A program made the translations under genes and the position numbers. Below are positions 44,539 through 57,599 of a stretch of 64,000 bases of DNA, in pieces. How positions within the stretch are numbered: the first letter of the stretch is position 1; every line of letters begins with the position of its first letter. Source of the DNA: Capitulum mitella (taxonomy: Eukaryota > Arthropoda > Thecostraca > Pollicipedomorpha > Pollicipedidae); NCBI GenBank assembly GCA_030062745.1, contig CP099846.1:6693432-6757431 (forward strand), read 5' to 3'. Below the pieces are notes generated by a model. It was not told where the DNA came from, did not search any database, and saw only the letters and a list, made by a program, of their open reading frames with translations.

Positions 44539-47400
44539 GTGAGTACCGAGTCCGGCCGCCAGGGGCGCTGCACGGCTCGCAGGGGCGCCAGTGCAGCGGA
44601 GGTTTGCTGTCGTGGATGGAGAAGTAATTGGGAGTTTTACCTACGAATAGTTGTATCTTAAAAAAATCATGATTTTGGGAACATAGATCGCGAGTTTGGA
44701 CATTGGTTGGCCATTGTAAACCTTAGTTTGGCTCGACTTTGGCGCCATTCTGCCCAGAACGTGCAAAAAGACAGTGTGGCATGGCGTTTTCGTGATTTAT
44801 TGGTCTTGCATTGGGTAACGTGTTAGGACCGCGGTCACCGACTGTCTGACATTTGTCAGCTTTTGCGGAAAAGCTGTGGACATTGTTCCTCCTCGGACCC
44901 ATGACGCGTCATATCAGCGGAAATATTTCCGTGACGGTCGAAGATGTGCGGCCTTAACTGACGTTGGTGCCTGCGCGACTGTTGTGGATTGTGACCGATA
45001 TTGGCTAGAGGCAGCTTCATTCTTGTGCGCTGTGCTCCATTTGTATTGCGCAGTGTCTGACACCAGCTGGTACGCCGGGCCGCGTGATTGAATTTGCGTC
45101 GCGTTTTTGACGGAGGGTTATTGACTTTGACCCGGACTCTTAGCCGAACTCCTCACTTGCAACGTTTTGTCGTATTTATGATGTTCAGCTCGTCTGACAG
45201 CGGGCTCTTGTTAATTGTGACCGGTATTGGCTAGAGGCAGCTTGTTTCTTGTGCGTTCTGCTCCATTTGTGTCGCACACTGCCTGCCACCAGCTGGTACA
45301 CGGGGCCGCGTAATTGAGTTCGTGTCGCGTTTTTGATGGAGAGTTATTGACTTTTACCCGGACTCTTAGCTGAACACGTCACGTGCAGCATTTTGTCGTC
45401 TTTTTGGTGCTCAGCTCCTCTGACAGCAGACATAGCAGTGTTTTAGGCGCTTTGTGGCGGGTCCGTCCGCCTAAAATTGTTCGACCGTGGGGGATATCAC
45501 GGGTGCCAAATATCCTCTATTTTGCTTACGTTGTTGCTGGTTGGTTGACTGTTGAGGTCTGTAGATTTTTTCCGATCCTGCCTTAGCCAGGGACGCAGGA
45601 GAACGGAGAAACATGGCGCCCCCATGGTCAGCTTGATTTAAACCAGATCCAGCGTCCTGTAAGGGTGGATAGCGACGAAAGCTGAGAATCCGGATGGATT
45701 TTGAATTCATATATTCGGATGCATACAGTCGAATTTTTGTGTCGAATATTCGAAACTGTTGAAGTTCATGTCATTTCATCCCAAAAGGTACGATGGGAAC
45801 AATATGTAGAAATCAGACTGATTCAGAATTGTATGAATAAGTTACAAAACTTTTCAGTTTCGTCCAGCGCCGAGCATCGGGCGGACGGCGGACGGGCTGT
45901 ACCGAGGAAGGGGCGGGGCATGACGTCAGCGGCAGAAGGCGTTCTAATTGGCAGTGGAGCTTCTGTGCAATCCAAGGGCAAACCATCAAGCCCTTAAGAC
46001 GGCAAAGCTTTGGATTCCGGAATCATATGAATAGGAATAAGAAATCAAATCAGCTTAGTCTAATAGAACCGTCTTGAAAATGTTGAATTCTCCCCCATTG
46101 CTGTACGTCACTGCATCTTTGGTTAATGTAAGGAGAAAGGAGTAGATTTTGCTCAACCTTCATCATTGTTATCAAGGTAGCAAAGTCTTCGTACATGATT
46201 TACTCACCTGTAGATGGATACACGGCTGTGGTGCAGTCGTGTCGCTTATATCCATGCGTTAAACTTCCGCCACAAAGTCGTGTCGTTTTTATGAAATTGA
46301 GTAATTGGGTGCGGGGATCAGAGTCTGTGTAACCATATCCGTTTACCTCGGGCTCGGATTCGATAGCGCCACCATAGCAACACGCTGGAGTCAAGATTGT
46401 CACTGAAATATTAGCCCGTAGTGGTTGCGTTAGCATTCGCCATTGGATTAATTGCGCAAGTACTAACCGTAATGCTGTCCGAAATGTCGTTGCCCTTCCC
46501 GAATCAAGCTCGGGGATTACCTCACAGTTACAGTTTGCGCCGAGAAGGAAGTGCTAATGAGTCTGGGGTGGCATCTTCCCTCCCAGTTTCGAATGCAGCA
46601 TTTTGCGGCCCCAGAACATCCCGCCTGATGTCTTGTATTCGAGATATCTTAGCATGGGGAATCAGCTTGGGTGCAAAAGCCCTTGCACATACATGCCAAT
46701 TGATGCATTCAGAGGCCGGCCATTTCCCTGTATTCGTCTCAGTAAACATGACGAAGAGTAAGTACGTTAAAGTGAAAACAGACTATTTCCGGCATCACCC
46801 GCCTTCACGCACCGATTAAGTTCCACCCGGCGTTTGTGCCAGTCCTGACCAGACGCAGAAGAAGCGTCAGTTTGCTGATGGAGCTACAATTTTCTTATGG
46901 AATTTGAGGTCCAGATCATTGCCGCAGTGGGAGGAAGGGAATAGTCTCGGTGGCATTGCCGCGTGCTATTTTAGTCATAATATTGTAGAGATGCCGCAAA
47001 ACGCTGACGGTCGGTTACAGAACAAACAGTCATTGCCCCAGTTAGTGTTTTGCGCGATTTGGGTCAGATATATCTTCAGATTTTGTCGCGAAGTGCGAAA
47101 GATTCGAATGTTCGGTTGAGATTCCAATTTTCGGCGGACATTCGGATGTAAAGATGGCCATCCGAACATTCGCCCAAGGTTGGGATTTCGAAATCAAGAT
47201 TCAGACATTCGCCGAATCCGAATTTTCGGCCGAATATTTGAGTCATCCGAATCCGGTTCTCAGCTCTAACAGGGACGTATCATGGCGACAGGCGTCCACA
47301 AAGCGCTGTGGCAGTGTTGGGTTGCGTGTCTTAGTATCTCAAGGTACCGCAAGTGGACAACATGCTTCCGTTGCTGAGAGGGTTCGGCTGGGGTTTCGGC
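44539..47400. other. No recognisable gene; duplicated segment and AT/CG-motif stretch
   Basis: Apart from a possible last exon of ATP5F1E, nothing coding was recognised. The stretch contains the 226-bp tandem duplication listed separately. At 45.69-45.80 kb and 47.09-47.26 kb it contains clusters of ATTCGGATG/CATCCGAA words in both orientations, which may be ends of small inverted-repeat elements. Confidence 0.4.
44989..45428. repeat. Two-copy tandem duplication, 226-bp period
   Basis: Units at 44989-45203 and 45215-45428 share TTGTGACCG(A/G)TATTGGCTAGAGGCAGCTT, CACCAGCTGGTAC, GCGTCGCGTTTTTGA-like sequence and ACCCGGACTCTTAGC in the same order, at roughly 85-90% identity by eye. Confidence 0.92.
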
Positions 47401-50400
47401 GTGTTTTGAAACGGTCCACTCTGGTCAGGGGATTTGGCTTGGTACCAGTGTGTTTGGGGACGGTCCGCTCGCTCCGTTGCTGAGGGGGTTCGGCTGGGTT
47501 TCGGCGTGTTGCAAGACGGTCCGCTCGGCTCCCACGCCGTCAGGCGGTCGGCTGGTAGGCGCGGCTCGCAAGGTCCGCCGCTCCCCCGCGGTGATGGTCG
47601 GCGGCGCCGGTCGCGCCCTCAGGGTAGCCGGCCGGCCGCCGCCTAATTGGACGACCGACGGAGCGGGTGGCAGGCGCCGCCGACACGGAGCGCGCCTAAT
47701 GAAGCCCTGTTTATTTCTCAATGCCGTCTGGCGGCCGGTGAGCGGATGGGTGCTTTGTGCGGGCGCGCGCCGGGCCGGCAAATGGCGCCCCCCCGCTCCG
47801 GCCGCCGCCAGGTCGCGCCGTCGCTGGGAACGGCCATAATTGGTTTGGCTTGGCGGGCGGACGGCGCCGCGTTGGCCGGCGGCCGCCACTGTTTGTTGCC
47901 GCAGACTCCACCGCCGCCGCCGCCGCCTCCGCCGCCGCTGAACGATTATGCGCGGCTCCGATGGATGGCCGGCTGGAACGGGCACGGCCGCTGATTGTCT
48001 GCGGCGCGGCGCGCGCTAAGTGGACGGAAGAAGGGCGCGCTGGCGCCGTACCAGGCGGCGCGCCGCTGGACGACACCCTTGCCGGCCGTCGGCTGGCTGT
48101 CGCCGATGACGACGACGTGGGCCGGCCGGCCGGCACCAGACGGACGTGGCGCTCCAGGCTGGCGCGTCGTCAGCAGCTCAGTCGGGGCCACCGTCGGTCG
48201 GTGATAAAGGATAGCGGCGCGTCGCGGCCGGGACATCGTGTCGACAGCCGGCAGCTGCCGGTAGCCTGACGGGCGGCGACAGCGCTCGGCGTAGCAGCGA
48301 AAGTGCTTTTGATTCGACTGGCGCGCTGCCGTCGTTTTAATTAGTGCCGCTCGCCGTGGAGCTCTGGGAATTGCACGGTTGAGTAACCTGGCACTTCGGG
48401 CACGTGGCGCAAACACACGTAAATGAACCGACGAAAAGTTTTAAAATATGCTCTGGAGTGCGTGTTGCCAGGCACCGTCCTTCAAGGACCTTAACCGCAC
48501 TGTTTACACGTTTTTTGCCGAAGTTTAAGTTAGTTGTATTACCTCAAAACTGCCTGCGTGGCCTTGCACATGGCAGCCTCCACAGATCGCTCTGAGCTGG
48601 CGTCGCGTGGTGTGCAGTAAGCAGTCCGCTGTCTTTCTCTCCCCTCTCTGGCGTGCGTCGTCTCGGTCGTGACCGTCCAGCCCCCCCCCCCTCCCCGTCT
48701 GAGCGGCACCAGATCCGTAGAGCCGGGTCCCGCCGGAGCCGGAGCGGGGTGGCCGCTCAGAAGGTCTCTCGGCGCCCGCCTCGCCCGTTAATTGTCGCCG
48801 CTCCATTAAACCCCGCCGGCCTCCGACACGAGCGCCGGCGCTGCGGGGTGTCCGGCGGCCGAGCTCGGGACCGCCGGCGGTTCGTCGGCCGGACCCGGAG
48901 CGCCGCCGGCGTCACGCGTCTTGTACCGTTCGGCCTGGTGTTGCTGGTGACTCCCGGCTCTGAGTTACCGGTGTTCCTGTTGCTGGCGCTCCCGAAACGT
49001 CGGGAACTGAACCGAAAACACAAAGCGTGTGGATTTGTGCTGGATTTTAAAGTTCTTCGCACACTGTAGCGGTGATCCCATAATCGCCAGGCCCTGAAAG
49101 TCATGCCATGAAAGTGAATGGTAAGATTAGCCGTTATTGCACTTTCTTGCGAGATTGCGCCTGGCCTGGTGTCACGCCGATAACGTTGTCAGCGCTTGGG
49201 CGGCTGCCGCCTGTACGCCCACCATCTGTCAACTGCAGACCCGGCTACCGTGCGCTGTCAGTCCTAGCCTCGCCGCCTTCTTAGCGTGACGTGCTCCCCC
49301 CCCCCCCACCGGCACTGATTTTCGCCGTTCTCACGGGCCGGAGCCCGTGAGAACCCACCGCTAGCCGGGGATTCGGTCGTGTTTGTGTGTAGCCCGTGCC
49401 AGGACAATCCGTCCGGACGGCGTTAATTATTCAGCGTGTTTTTGTGCCACGGAGGCCCGCTGAGCGCCAGGCTGACCCCCGGGCCGCGCTCTGTCCGGAT
49501 CAGGTCCGCATGACACCGTCGAACCGTCGCCGATGCCGCTGCATCCAGTTGATTTATTCGAACAGCCGAGCCGAATCGAGAGAGCTCGGGTGGGGGGGGG
49601 GGGTCGTTGCGTGCGGGACGTCGCAGCTGCCACCGTACATGATACGCGACGCGGAGTGAAGTCGCCGAACGGGGGCGGCGGACTTCACTTCAGCCGGGGA
49701 GTTCCCGTGTCGTCGACCCGACCGCGTGAGGCCGGGGAGTTCCCCGTGTGGCCGACCCGACTGCGTGAGGCGGCGCGTGTCCCCTGGCCCACCGCCGCCG
49801 AGCCGGAGCCGGAGCCGCCGTCGGCCGATGAGTGCCAGTGTGTCTTCGGCCCGGCTCGGCCCGGTCCGGTCCGGTCCGGTCCGGTCCGGTCCGGCTCCAA
49901 TCAACCGCTGGCCGGTACGTCCCGGGCCCTCCCAGCCGAGGCAGCAGTCCGTGGCGGGGACTGAAGCCTTACCGGACTCCCTCCAGAGCAGCTGACAGAC
50001 GGTGACGGGCACTGCCGGCGTGTAGCTAGGTCTCCGCCGTAGTGGAGGGCGCAATCATGGGGTGAAAACAAACTGCTCGCTGCAGTGCCGGCCCAGTACT
50101 CATTGCAGGATCCCCAGCACTGGTCTGCGCCGTAGTGGACGGGGCAAGGGAGTGCAGACCGGCACTGCTGGGTCTACCGGTGCCGGACCTGCACGGGACA
50201 CCTCAGAACAGGCCACTGCTGCGGGACAGTGACCGTCAGTGAGCGGGGTCACGGTCGTCTGCCGGTCTGCGGCTGACCGGGCCGTTATGAGGTCCAGAGA
50301 GGACTAATGCCCGCCCGCGGAACGACTTGGCTCGGGACGTCCCGGGGGGCGACTTCGGAGAATGTTTGCGTGGGACGGCTTGCGCGGGCGTCGCAAACGC

Positions 50401-50836
50401 TGATCCATCCTTCCTGGACCGTAACCGGCCGTGTCTCAGGAGGGAGCGTCCTCCGGCCAGTCGCCGGCCAACCGGAGGCTGACGCTCCGATTGGCCGGCC
50501 GGACCCAGGCGGACGCTTCGTTGCGTCAGGTACGCCCGGCGCCGCTGCACGGTCCGCAGCGGCGCCGGGCGTCCGGTGCCGTGGGTCGGGCGTCCCGTGT
50601 GGTTAGAGCGGCGCCGCTCCGGTTGCCGCCTCTCGCCGGCCGGCAGACGGTCTCGGCGGACTCGGCCGGCCCGCGGCGGGGGCGGCCCGCTCGCCGCTGA
50701 TTGGCTGCGGCAGCGCTGGCTCTGGTCTCCCTCCGCCGGTGCCGGTGCCGGTGGCGGTGGCCGTTGACGCCTCGCCGCCGGCAGCGCTCCCGCGGGCCGC
50801 TCGCGGGGACCGGACGTCGATCGTCCCCCGCTGACG

Positions 50837-51847
50837 GAGCGGTCCGTCCCGGCCGGCCGGTGGGAGCGGTCCGTCTCTACCGGCCGGTGGGAGCGGTCCG
50901 TCCCGGCCTTCCGGTGGGAGCGGTCCGTCCCGGCCGGCCGGTGGGAGCGGTCCGTCCCGGCCGGCCGGTGGGAGCGGTCCGTCTCTACCGGCCGGTGGGA
51001 GCGGTCCGTCCCGGCCGGCCGGTGGGAGCGGTCCGTCCCGGCCTTCCGGTGGGAGCGGTCCGTCCCGGCCGGCCGGTGGGAGCGGTCCGTCCCGGCCGGC
51101 CGGTGGGAGCGGTCCGTCTCTACCGGCCGGTGGGAGCGGCCGCCGGTGGAGCGGTCCGTCTCTCCGGCCGGTGGGAGCGGTCCGTCCCGGCCTTCCGGTG
51201 GGGCGGTCCGTCCCGGCCGGCCGGGGGGAGCGGTCCGTCCCGGCCGGTGGAGCGGTCCGTCTCCCGGCCGGCGGTCCGTCCCGGCCGGCCGGTGGGGCGG
51301 TCCGTCCCGGCCGGCCGGTGGGAGCGGTCCGTCCCGCCGGCCGGTGGAGCGGTCCGTCCCGGCCGCCGGTGGGAGCGGTCCGTCCCTCCGGCCGGGACGC
51401 CTTCCGGTGGGAGCGGTCCGTCCCGGCCGGCCGGTGGGAGCGGTCCGTCCCGGCCGGCCGGGGAGCGGTCCGTCCCGCCGCCGGTGGGAGCGGTCCGTCC
51501 CGGCCTTCCGGTGGGAGCGGTCCGTCCCGGCCGGCCGGTGGGAGCGGTCCGTCCCGGCCGGCCGGTGGGAGCGGTCCGTCCCGGCCGGCCGGTGGGAGCG
51601 GTCCGTCCCGGCCGGCCGGTGGGAGCGGTCCGTCCCGGCCGGCCGGTGGGAGCGGTCCGTCCCGCCGGCCGGTGGGAGCGGTCCGTCCCGCCGGCCGGTG
51701 GGAGCGGTCCGTCCCGGTCGGTGGAGCGGTCCGTCCCGGCCTTGGGGCGGTCCGTCCCGGCCTGCCGGTGGGAGCGGTCCGTCCCGGCCCCGGTGGGAGC
51801 GGTCCGTCCCGGCCGGCCGGTGGGAGCGGTCCGTCCCGGCCGCTCGG
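50837..51847. repeat. 27-bp GC minisatellite, about 40 copies
   Basis: Each unit starts GGGAGCGGTCCGTCCC and ends with one of three variants: GGCCGGCCGGT (A), GGCCTTCCGGT (B), or TCTACCGGCCGGT replacing the CCC side (C). The first eleven units run A C B A A C A B A A C, which hints at a higher-order repeat; from about 51.13 kb units are shortened or fused. Since 27 is a multiple of three, all frames stay open, which creates long false reading frames (a 390-codon one over 50701-51873 and two others). Confidence 0.95.
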
Positions 51848-54800
51848 ACGCCCCGTCGGCCGCGGCGCGGTGATCGGAGCCGGTCTTCGGCCGCGGGCCC
51901 GGGCGGAGCGGCTCCCCCCGGCGGCGTGTCGTGATCCGTCTGGCCGGCCGACGAGACGCCGCCGTTTTGGGTCCCAGGATCGGCGTCAGTATTGTCGCCG
52001 GCGTGAGTCTTTCATGTTACGACGAATGACTAGGGCGACCGCCACAGGAGCCAGAAATAGGGAGCCGTGTTCACGCGATCCAGTTCATGTTTATTCGCGC
52101 GTTCTTCAAGTGGGCGCATGCAAACCGTTCGCGGCAAGTGCACACACGCCGTTGGGCATCGATTGACCGTGGGCGTTACACCGCGTGGCCGTCGATGGCA
52201 CTGGAGACCCTTGTGAGGAGCCGAGTGTAGGATGCTGAAGAGTTGTTGGTTGGTCCTGGGTAATTTCTGCAGGATCCAGCCTCGTAGAATTCACGAGAAC
52301 ATACTCGTCACTTTTATGGTCCGTTTTTGGAGTGTTTGTGTCGAACCGGTCGCCTTCCGTCAACTTTATTTTAGTTTTGTTATGAATTTGTTAAAGTACA
52401 CCTTGAAACGCTAAACACGTTAGGCGTAATATTCAAACGTGTCGGACACGATGCTGTTTGAGAAATGCGCGTGTAGGTATCTGCACTGGTTTCGATCGTT
52501 TGAATGCGGTGTGGTCATCTTTGTTTCAGCGACGCATTGGAGTTGACAGTGCTTTGGTTGCCATTTCATGTAACTTTGCACAGATTGCTGCAACCGTCGA
52601 GAACATAGCCGGGAAACCCTTTTCTCCTAAAGAGCAATGGGTCAGAGACAATGCGTCAGAGACACGTACCGTTGAAAATTTGCTGCTGGGAGTTAGAAAA
52701 CTTTTCTTGTCTGGATGGGCCCGTTGGTTGGCCTTACATAAGCCGGCCAGTGTCGCCAGGCGTGAATATTTCTACTCTTAGAGTGAGGTGCGTTTGCCGC
52801 GCGCTGAATGACAGTCGCGGTGCTTTCTCTCGACCTTCGCCATCTCGAGAAATCCCCATCTGAAGGTGCCTGGTGTGAAGTACTCTGTTTACGTTGGTCG
52901 GGAACGTTCTGGAAGCTGGCATACGGGCTTTAACCATTCCTGTGTCGCGTTTATGGGTGTCACCTCGCGCGTCCGGGGTTTGAGGATCTGTTGATTGCAA
53001 CTTCGAAGATCTGAGCAAGTGGTGGCATTGACCCCGATTGCCATTGCTTCTCTGTCATGCAGTCCAGATGACCTTGTAGTCGCGTTTGAACCAAGCCTGC
53101 TCATAGTCGTCGCACTGTCTTGGTTCGAGTTGGTTTAGAGACGGTGTGACCTGCGCATAGGACGACTTGCCCTTGAGCGGGGCAATGGCTCTCGTGGTTT
53201 GAAATTTAACGTGCGTTCATTTATTTCAGGCGGGAGACAGTAGGCCTTCTCCCAGGTAACAGCGTGCAACTAATCTTGTGTGCGTTGCTCTAACACATGC
53301 GTAGTGTGTGTAGTAAGAGGCAAAGGCACGAAATGATCCAGCATTCAGCAGCGTCGCAGAATGAGTCCGTAGAGTTTATGTGAGGTAGTGAGAACGATCC
53401 GCTGCATTTATCAGACCAGGCTTTGACGTTGGTCGGGTACGTGCAGAGACGTGTTTTTTTTTGGCACTTGAGCTAATTGTAAAAAATCGAAGCTTTCCGT
53501 AATCATTGGGTGTTTGGCTGCGGATGCGTCGCGACGTTGGTCGGTAGTCGTGGCGCACGGTCGGGCGGTGTGTTGCCGGCCGGCGGCGTGTTTCCGCCGG
53601 CGTTACCTGCGGAGGCCGGCGGGCAACGCCGGGGGCCGCTCCGGCGCTTGACAGTGGTAAACGTTTTCGCGTCAGAACGCTCATCTCTCCCGGACCCGGC
53701 GTCGGCGGCCGCGTCTGACGCACCGCGGCACGTTCTCGGCGCGCCGGCGGCGGGGCCTGGCCGGGCTCGTTAAATCGTCCGTCTGGCTGTGCTGCCGGGG
53801 GGTCCCACGTTATTGCGCGACCGCGAGTCTAACTCGTTATAAATGGTCGTCGTGTCGCGGGCGCGCCGCTAAACCGACCGTAAAGCAGCGGCCGGGCCCG
53901 GGGGAGGCCTGGCCGGGCGAGGGGGGTTCATACCCGGACTGGAGCAAGTCTGTGCGGTTCAGCCAGCTTGCCACTTCCAGATCCGATGTTGGTACCGGGA
54001 AAGAAGATGGGCGTTTTCCTCGCAGACGTTCGGTTTCGGAGTTGGTCCGCTGCCGATCTCAGAGGTGGGTTGGTTGGAGCGGAGTTGTTTTTTTCGTTGG
54101 GAAGTAGCAAGCAGATGCATTTTAAGGTCCCGGCTTTCTCCATGCGAGAATTAGTAGACTGTCGTCGGGAGCAAGTCTTTCGGAGCGGTTTGTGGAGTTT
54201 GTTAAGAGGATTAGGCAGGGAGGTGTGCGCCAACGAAAAGTGCGTTTAGATGGCAAAGTGGACTTGTGTGTGTAGTTTTCATAAACGAAAACTTCGGTTG
54301 CGCCATAAATATTTGGCTTTCAGTGTGATAACTTTCACGAGTACCGGTGGTCGTGTTGCCGCTTATTGGTGGAGGTTTCTCGCTTATTGGCTGAGGTTTG
54401 CGTTAGATGGCCGAATTTCCCGTCACTGACGTGCAGTTGTGTTATGATGCTTGATAAGTTACGTATGACATCAAAATGGCGTGCCATTTTTACATTGCAT
54501 GTCACCGAACTGTATCAACAAGTGGAGTGATGTTTATAATACCTGAAACGTCGTCAGTGCAATATTCGATTAAGTGATGCAACCGCGACAACTCTGCCGT
54601 TTTACGAAACTGAGGCATCATTACAGAACAGGAAATGCCAAAGTTGAAATATTTACGTCCAAAACTGACATCAAAACAAGTAAGCTTGTACGTTTTACGC
54701 TTAAATTGGAATGCCACTCGTCAAAATGTTTTGTTTTCGCAAAAGCTGGAACGCCGATCATTATGTTTTATTGTCTGTGCTGTTGCTGTTCTGTTGCATG

Positions 54801-55929
54801 TCTAGTGGTGTCGGAATAAGCGCAACGGAACAAGAGATGTGTGTGAATCGATCCTAGTGGATTGAATGTGTTTTGATACTGCGGAATTGATGCTGCTAAA
54901 CTTACTCCGTCTGCAAATACGAACGGGCGAATGATAAGAAATAAGACTAAGAACGAGTCTGCCAAGTATAGCGGCACGACATCGTCGTACTGGATGGCTG
55001 GTGATAAATGACTGTTATGGGGATTTTAGGACGCTGGCAGAAAAAGGCGAAAAATGTGGGTCCGCAGCAGTATTTCTGTTCCTTAATAACAGCTCGTTCA
55101 GGTCGGCGGCATGTTCAGATGAACGCACAGATTACGGATGCCAGATTCATTGGTTTAGAGAACAGACGGTGACAGTGGGTTTTTGGGTTCCACACGGACG
55201 CACCAACGTAGAGTTGGATGGGTGCCCGTCATTGCGGCAGTTAATCTTCGGACGCGGAGATTGGAACGAAGAGCTCCGGGCCCGACAAAGCATACCTGGT
55301 TTTCGAGCATCCGTGTGGGACAGTGCCTGATTGGAGCGGAGGACGCCCGGATGAACGTGGTGTGCGGAGCCTGTCGGCGCCGTTCCCGGCCGGCATCTGG
55401 TGCTCCGTGCCGTATTGGGAGGGTGTGGGCAGCCGCCGGCGCCGGCTGGGGTGGACGGCGGGCCGCCGCGCCGCCGGGGCTCCGAGGGATGCTCGGACCG
55501 GTCGATTGCCTCAGGCGCCAGCGGTGGAGACGCCGCGACGTGTCGCGGTCGTGTGAGTCTCGCGTGAATGCAGAGAACGAACAGCGCGAACGAGCAGAAC
55601 TCCTGTGGACTTAATCGCTGAAATGAGACATTGAGGTGCAGCATGACGTTGAATTTAGGTCTTCTCGGTAGTTTGGCTCGTTTTCGGCGGCGAAAGGAAG
55701 ATTCTTGGCATGAAATGCATGTCAAGGACCAGCTTGGAAGCACACGAGCCACGTTCTGCAAACAGGAAGTAGATTTTATTTCAAATGAAATACATTTTGT
55801 CATACCACGAGCAGCGTCTGACGACATCTCCAGCTTCTCTTGGAACTGCTGTCGCCGTAGAGTCAAGTGGGGCAGAAGATTTGGTGTTGAACATGTAATA
55901 TCTGTACGTAATTGTGACATGCAATATGT

Positions 55930-56002
55930 AACATGTACTGTATAGTAATAACTATATATCGTAATAACTAATATGTAACATGTAATATGTAATAACAATA
56001 AT
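55930..56002. repeat. AT-rich ATGTAA-type repeat
   Basis: Repeated TATGTAACATG and TAATAACTA words for about 70 bases inside an otherwise GC-rich region. Confidence 0.8.
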
Positions 56003-56466
56003 AAACGCTTCGGTTCTGCGCAGGTGATCTTCAGCTGCGTCGCCGATTCACCATTTTTCACGTGTAAAACTCCAACCCCAACGTGTAACTGTTCCCTCCA
56101 GAAAACTGGCCGTTGTCAAGGATGGTACGTCCACGGATCTCGTGGAGACCACCACTGTAACTTTTCTGCTGTCCGTTCCTTGTCGGTAGGCATTTAGATA
56201 TTTCTGTTCGCTGCGTTTACGTAACCTGAAGCGCGGTGCCGTGACGAAAAGTCGATTTGCCGAATCGAGCCTTTTCCAGTACCGCCCTGTAAGAACCGTG
56301 GGCGTCAGCGGGGGGACAGCCGCGCTTTCCCAACGGACGGCGCTGGCAGACTTTAATTCCGCGGCGACAGGATGTCGCAACACCTGATCTCCTATCAGGG
56401 TGTTCTGTGACGCCAGGAATTCCCCACGTGGGTTCGACGCTCGTCCTTGCGGCGCCGGCCGTCTGC

Positions 56467-56830
56467 TCCGGGAGGCCCGCTGCCAGGTCGGGTCCAGTGG
56501 GGCAGGCGCGCTGTGGGACCCGCTGCCAGGTCGGGTCCAGTGGGGCAGGTGCGCTGTGGGACCCGCTGCCGGATCGGGCCCAGTGGGGCAGGCGCGCTGT
56601 GGGCCCGCTGCTAGGTCGGGCCCAGTGGGGCAGGCGCGCTGTGGGACCCGCTGCCGGGTCGGGTCCAGTGGGCCCGCTGCTAGGTTGGATCCAGTGGGGC
56701 AGGCGCGCTGTGGGACACGCTGCCAGATCGGGTCCAGTGGGGCAGGTGCGCTGTGGGACCCGCTGCCGGGTCGGGTCCAGTGGGGCAGGCGCGCTGTGGG
56801 CCCGCTGGCAGGTTTGCGGGTTTCGCTGCC
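56467..56830. repeat. 43-bp minisatellite
   Basis: Eight to nine tandem units of 43 bases built on GCTGCCAGGTCGGGTCCAGT followed by GGGGCAGGCGCGCTGTGGGACCC. Several units have lost the ACC end or more. Reading frames across it (for example 56400-56975) are artefacts of the repeat. Confidence 0.95.
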
Positions 56831-57037
56831 AGGTGGGGTCCCACGGACCGACTGCCTGGTGCCGCCGTCAGCTGGCAGCGAGATCCCGCCGCCTCGTGGT
56901 CCCCCCCCCCGCCCGTCTCACCGGCGTCCTCCTTGTTTCAGAGAAGGCAGAGTAGCGGCGGCGGCGGAACCATAGCGGCGGCCTGAGCCAGGAGCGGCCG
57001 GAACGCGGCCGATGCTGGCGGGACGTCGTGAGGGACG

Positions 57038-57245
57038 ACTGACCTTGTAACGTCGTGACGAGACGGCTGACCTCGTGACGTCGTGACGAGACGGCTGACC
57101 TCGTGACGTCGTGATGGGACGGCTGACTCGTGACGTCGTGATGGGGCGGCTGACCTCGTCACGTCTTGATGGGACGGTGGACCTCGTCACGTCTTGATGG
57201 GACAGCCGACCTCGTCACGTCTTGATGGGACGGTCGACCTCGGCG
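57038..57245. repeat. 28-bp minisatellite rich in TGACG
   Basis: About seven units built on CGTCGTGACGAGACGGCTGA plus CCTCGTGA; later units read CGTCTTGATGGGACGG. Each early unit carries one or two TGACG words (CRE half sites), which is a property of the unit and not evidence of regulation. Confidence 0.92.
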
Positions 57246-57599
57246 CAGCGTTGCCCGCTCTTCGTGTGGACCTGAATGAAATATAGCTCTGGTGTGACAA
57301 CCGGGTGTTTGTGTTCACGGCGGTGCTAAGTGAGCGCGGAGGTTTCGGGACGACTGTGGGCTTGTTTGGACGTCGGGCGGGCGTCGTTAGGTGGGATAAC
57401 GACAGGGAAGACGGTGCGGTGCTGGCCGTGCGCCAGTTCACGGGGGAAGCGAATGTTGACTTATGTAACTTATGTAGCTTATGTAACTAATGTAACAGTA
57501 ACATATGCAGCCGCTACCCACGCTTCGTCACGGCGCCGGCTGTGCACGCAGATGGGTCTCACATCTACATAGTCGTTTGAGTGTGACGAAGGTCGCAGT

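Larger units (their letters stand above)
47400..57300. other. 10-kb GC- and CpG-rich block without recognisable exons
   Basis: No conserved protein was found, although reading frames of 100-390 codons abound on both strands because stop codons are rare in such sequence. The block has several CpG islands (47.5-48.4, 48.6-49.0, 49.7-51.0 and 53.5-53.9 kb) with TAATTA/TTAATT words embedded in them, poly-C/G runs, a (GGTCC)n run at 49851-49895 and three minisatellites. It could be the 5' region of a developmental regulator or a noncoding transcription unit; that is a guess from composition only. Confidence 0.35.

Noticed and set aside
47090-47260. ATTCGGATG / CATCCGAACATTCG words in both orientations as a MITE
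   Set aside because: The arms are short and imperfect and no target-site duplication was seen; noted only in the flanking region entry.
50701-52166. Three overlapping frames of 262-390 codons rich in Gly, Pro, Arg, Ser and Val
   Set aside because: They arise because the 27-bp unit is divisible by three and contains no stop codon in any forward frame.
55147-56061. 304-codon minus-strand reading frame
   Set aside because: Composition changes abruptly along it (hydrophobic, then Pro/Arg-rich), no family is recognisable, and it crosses an AT microsatellite. Chance is more likely.
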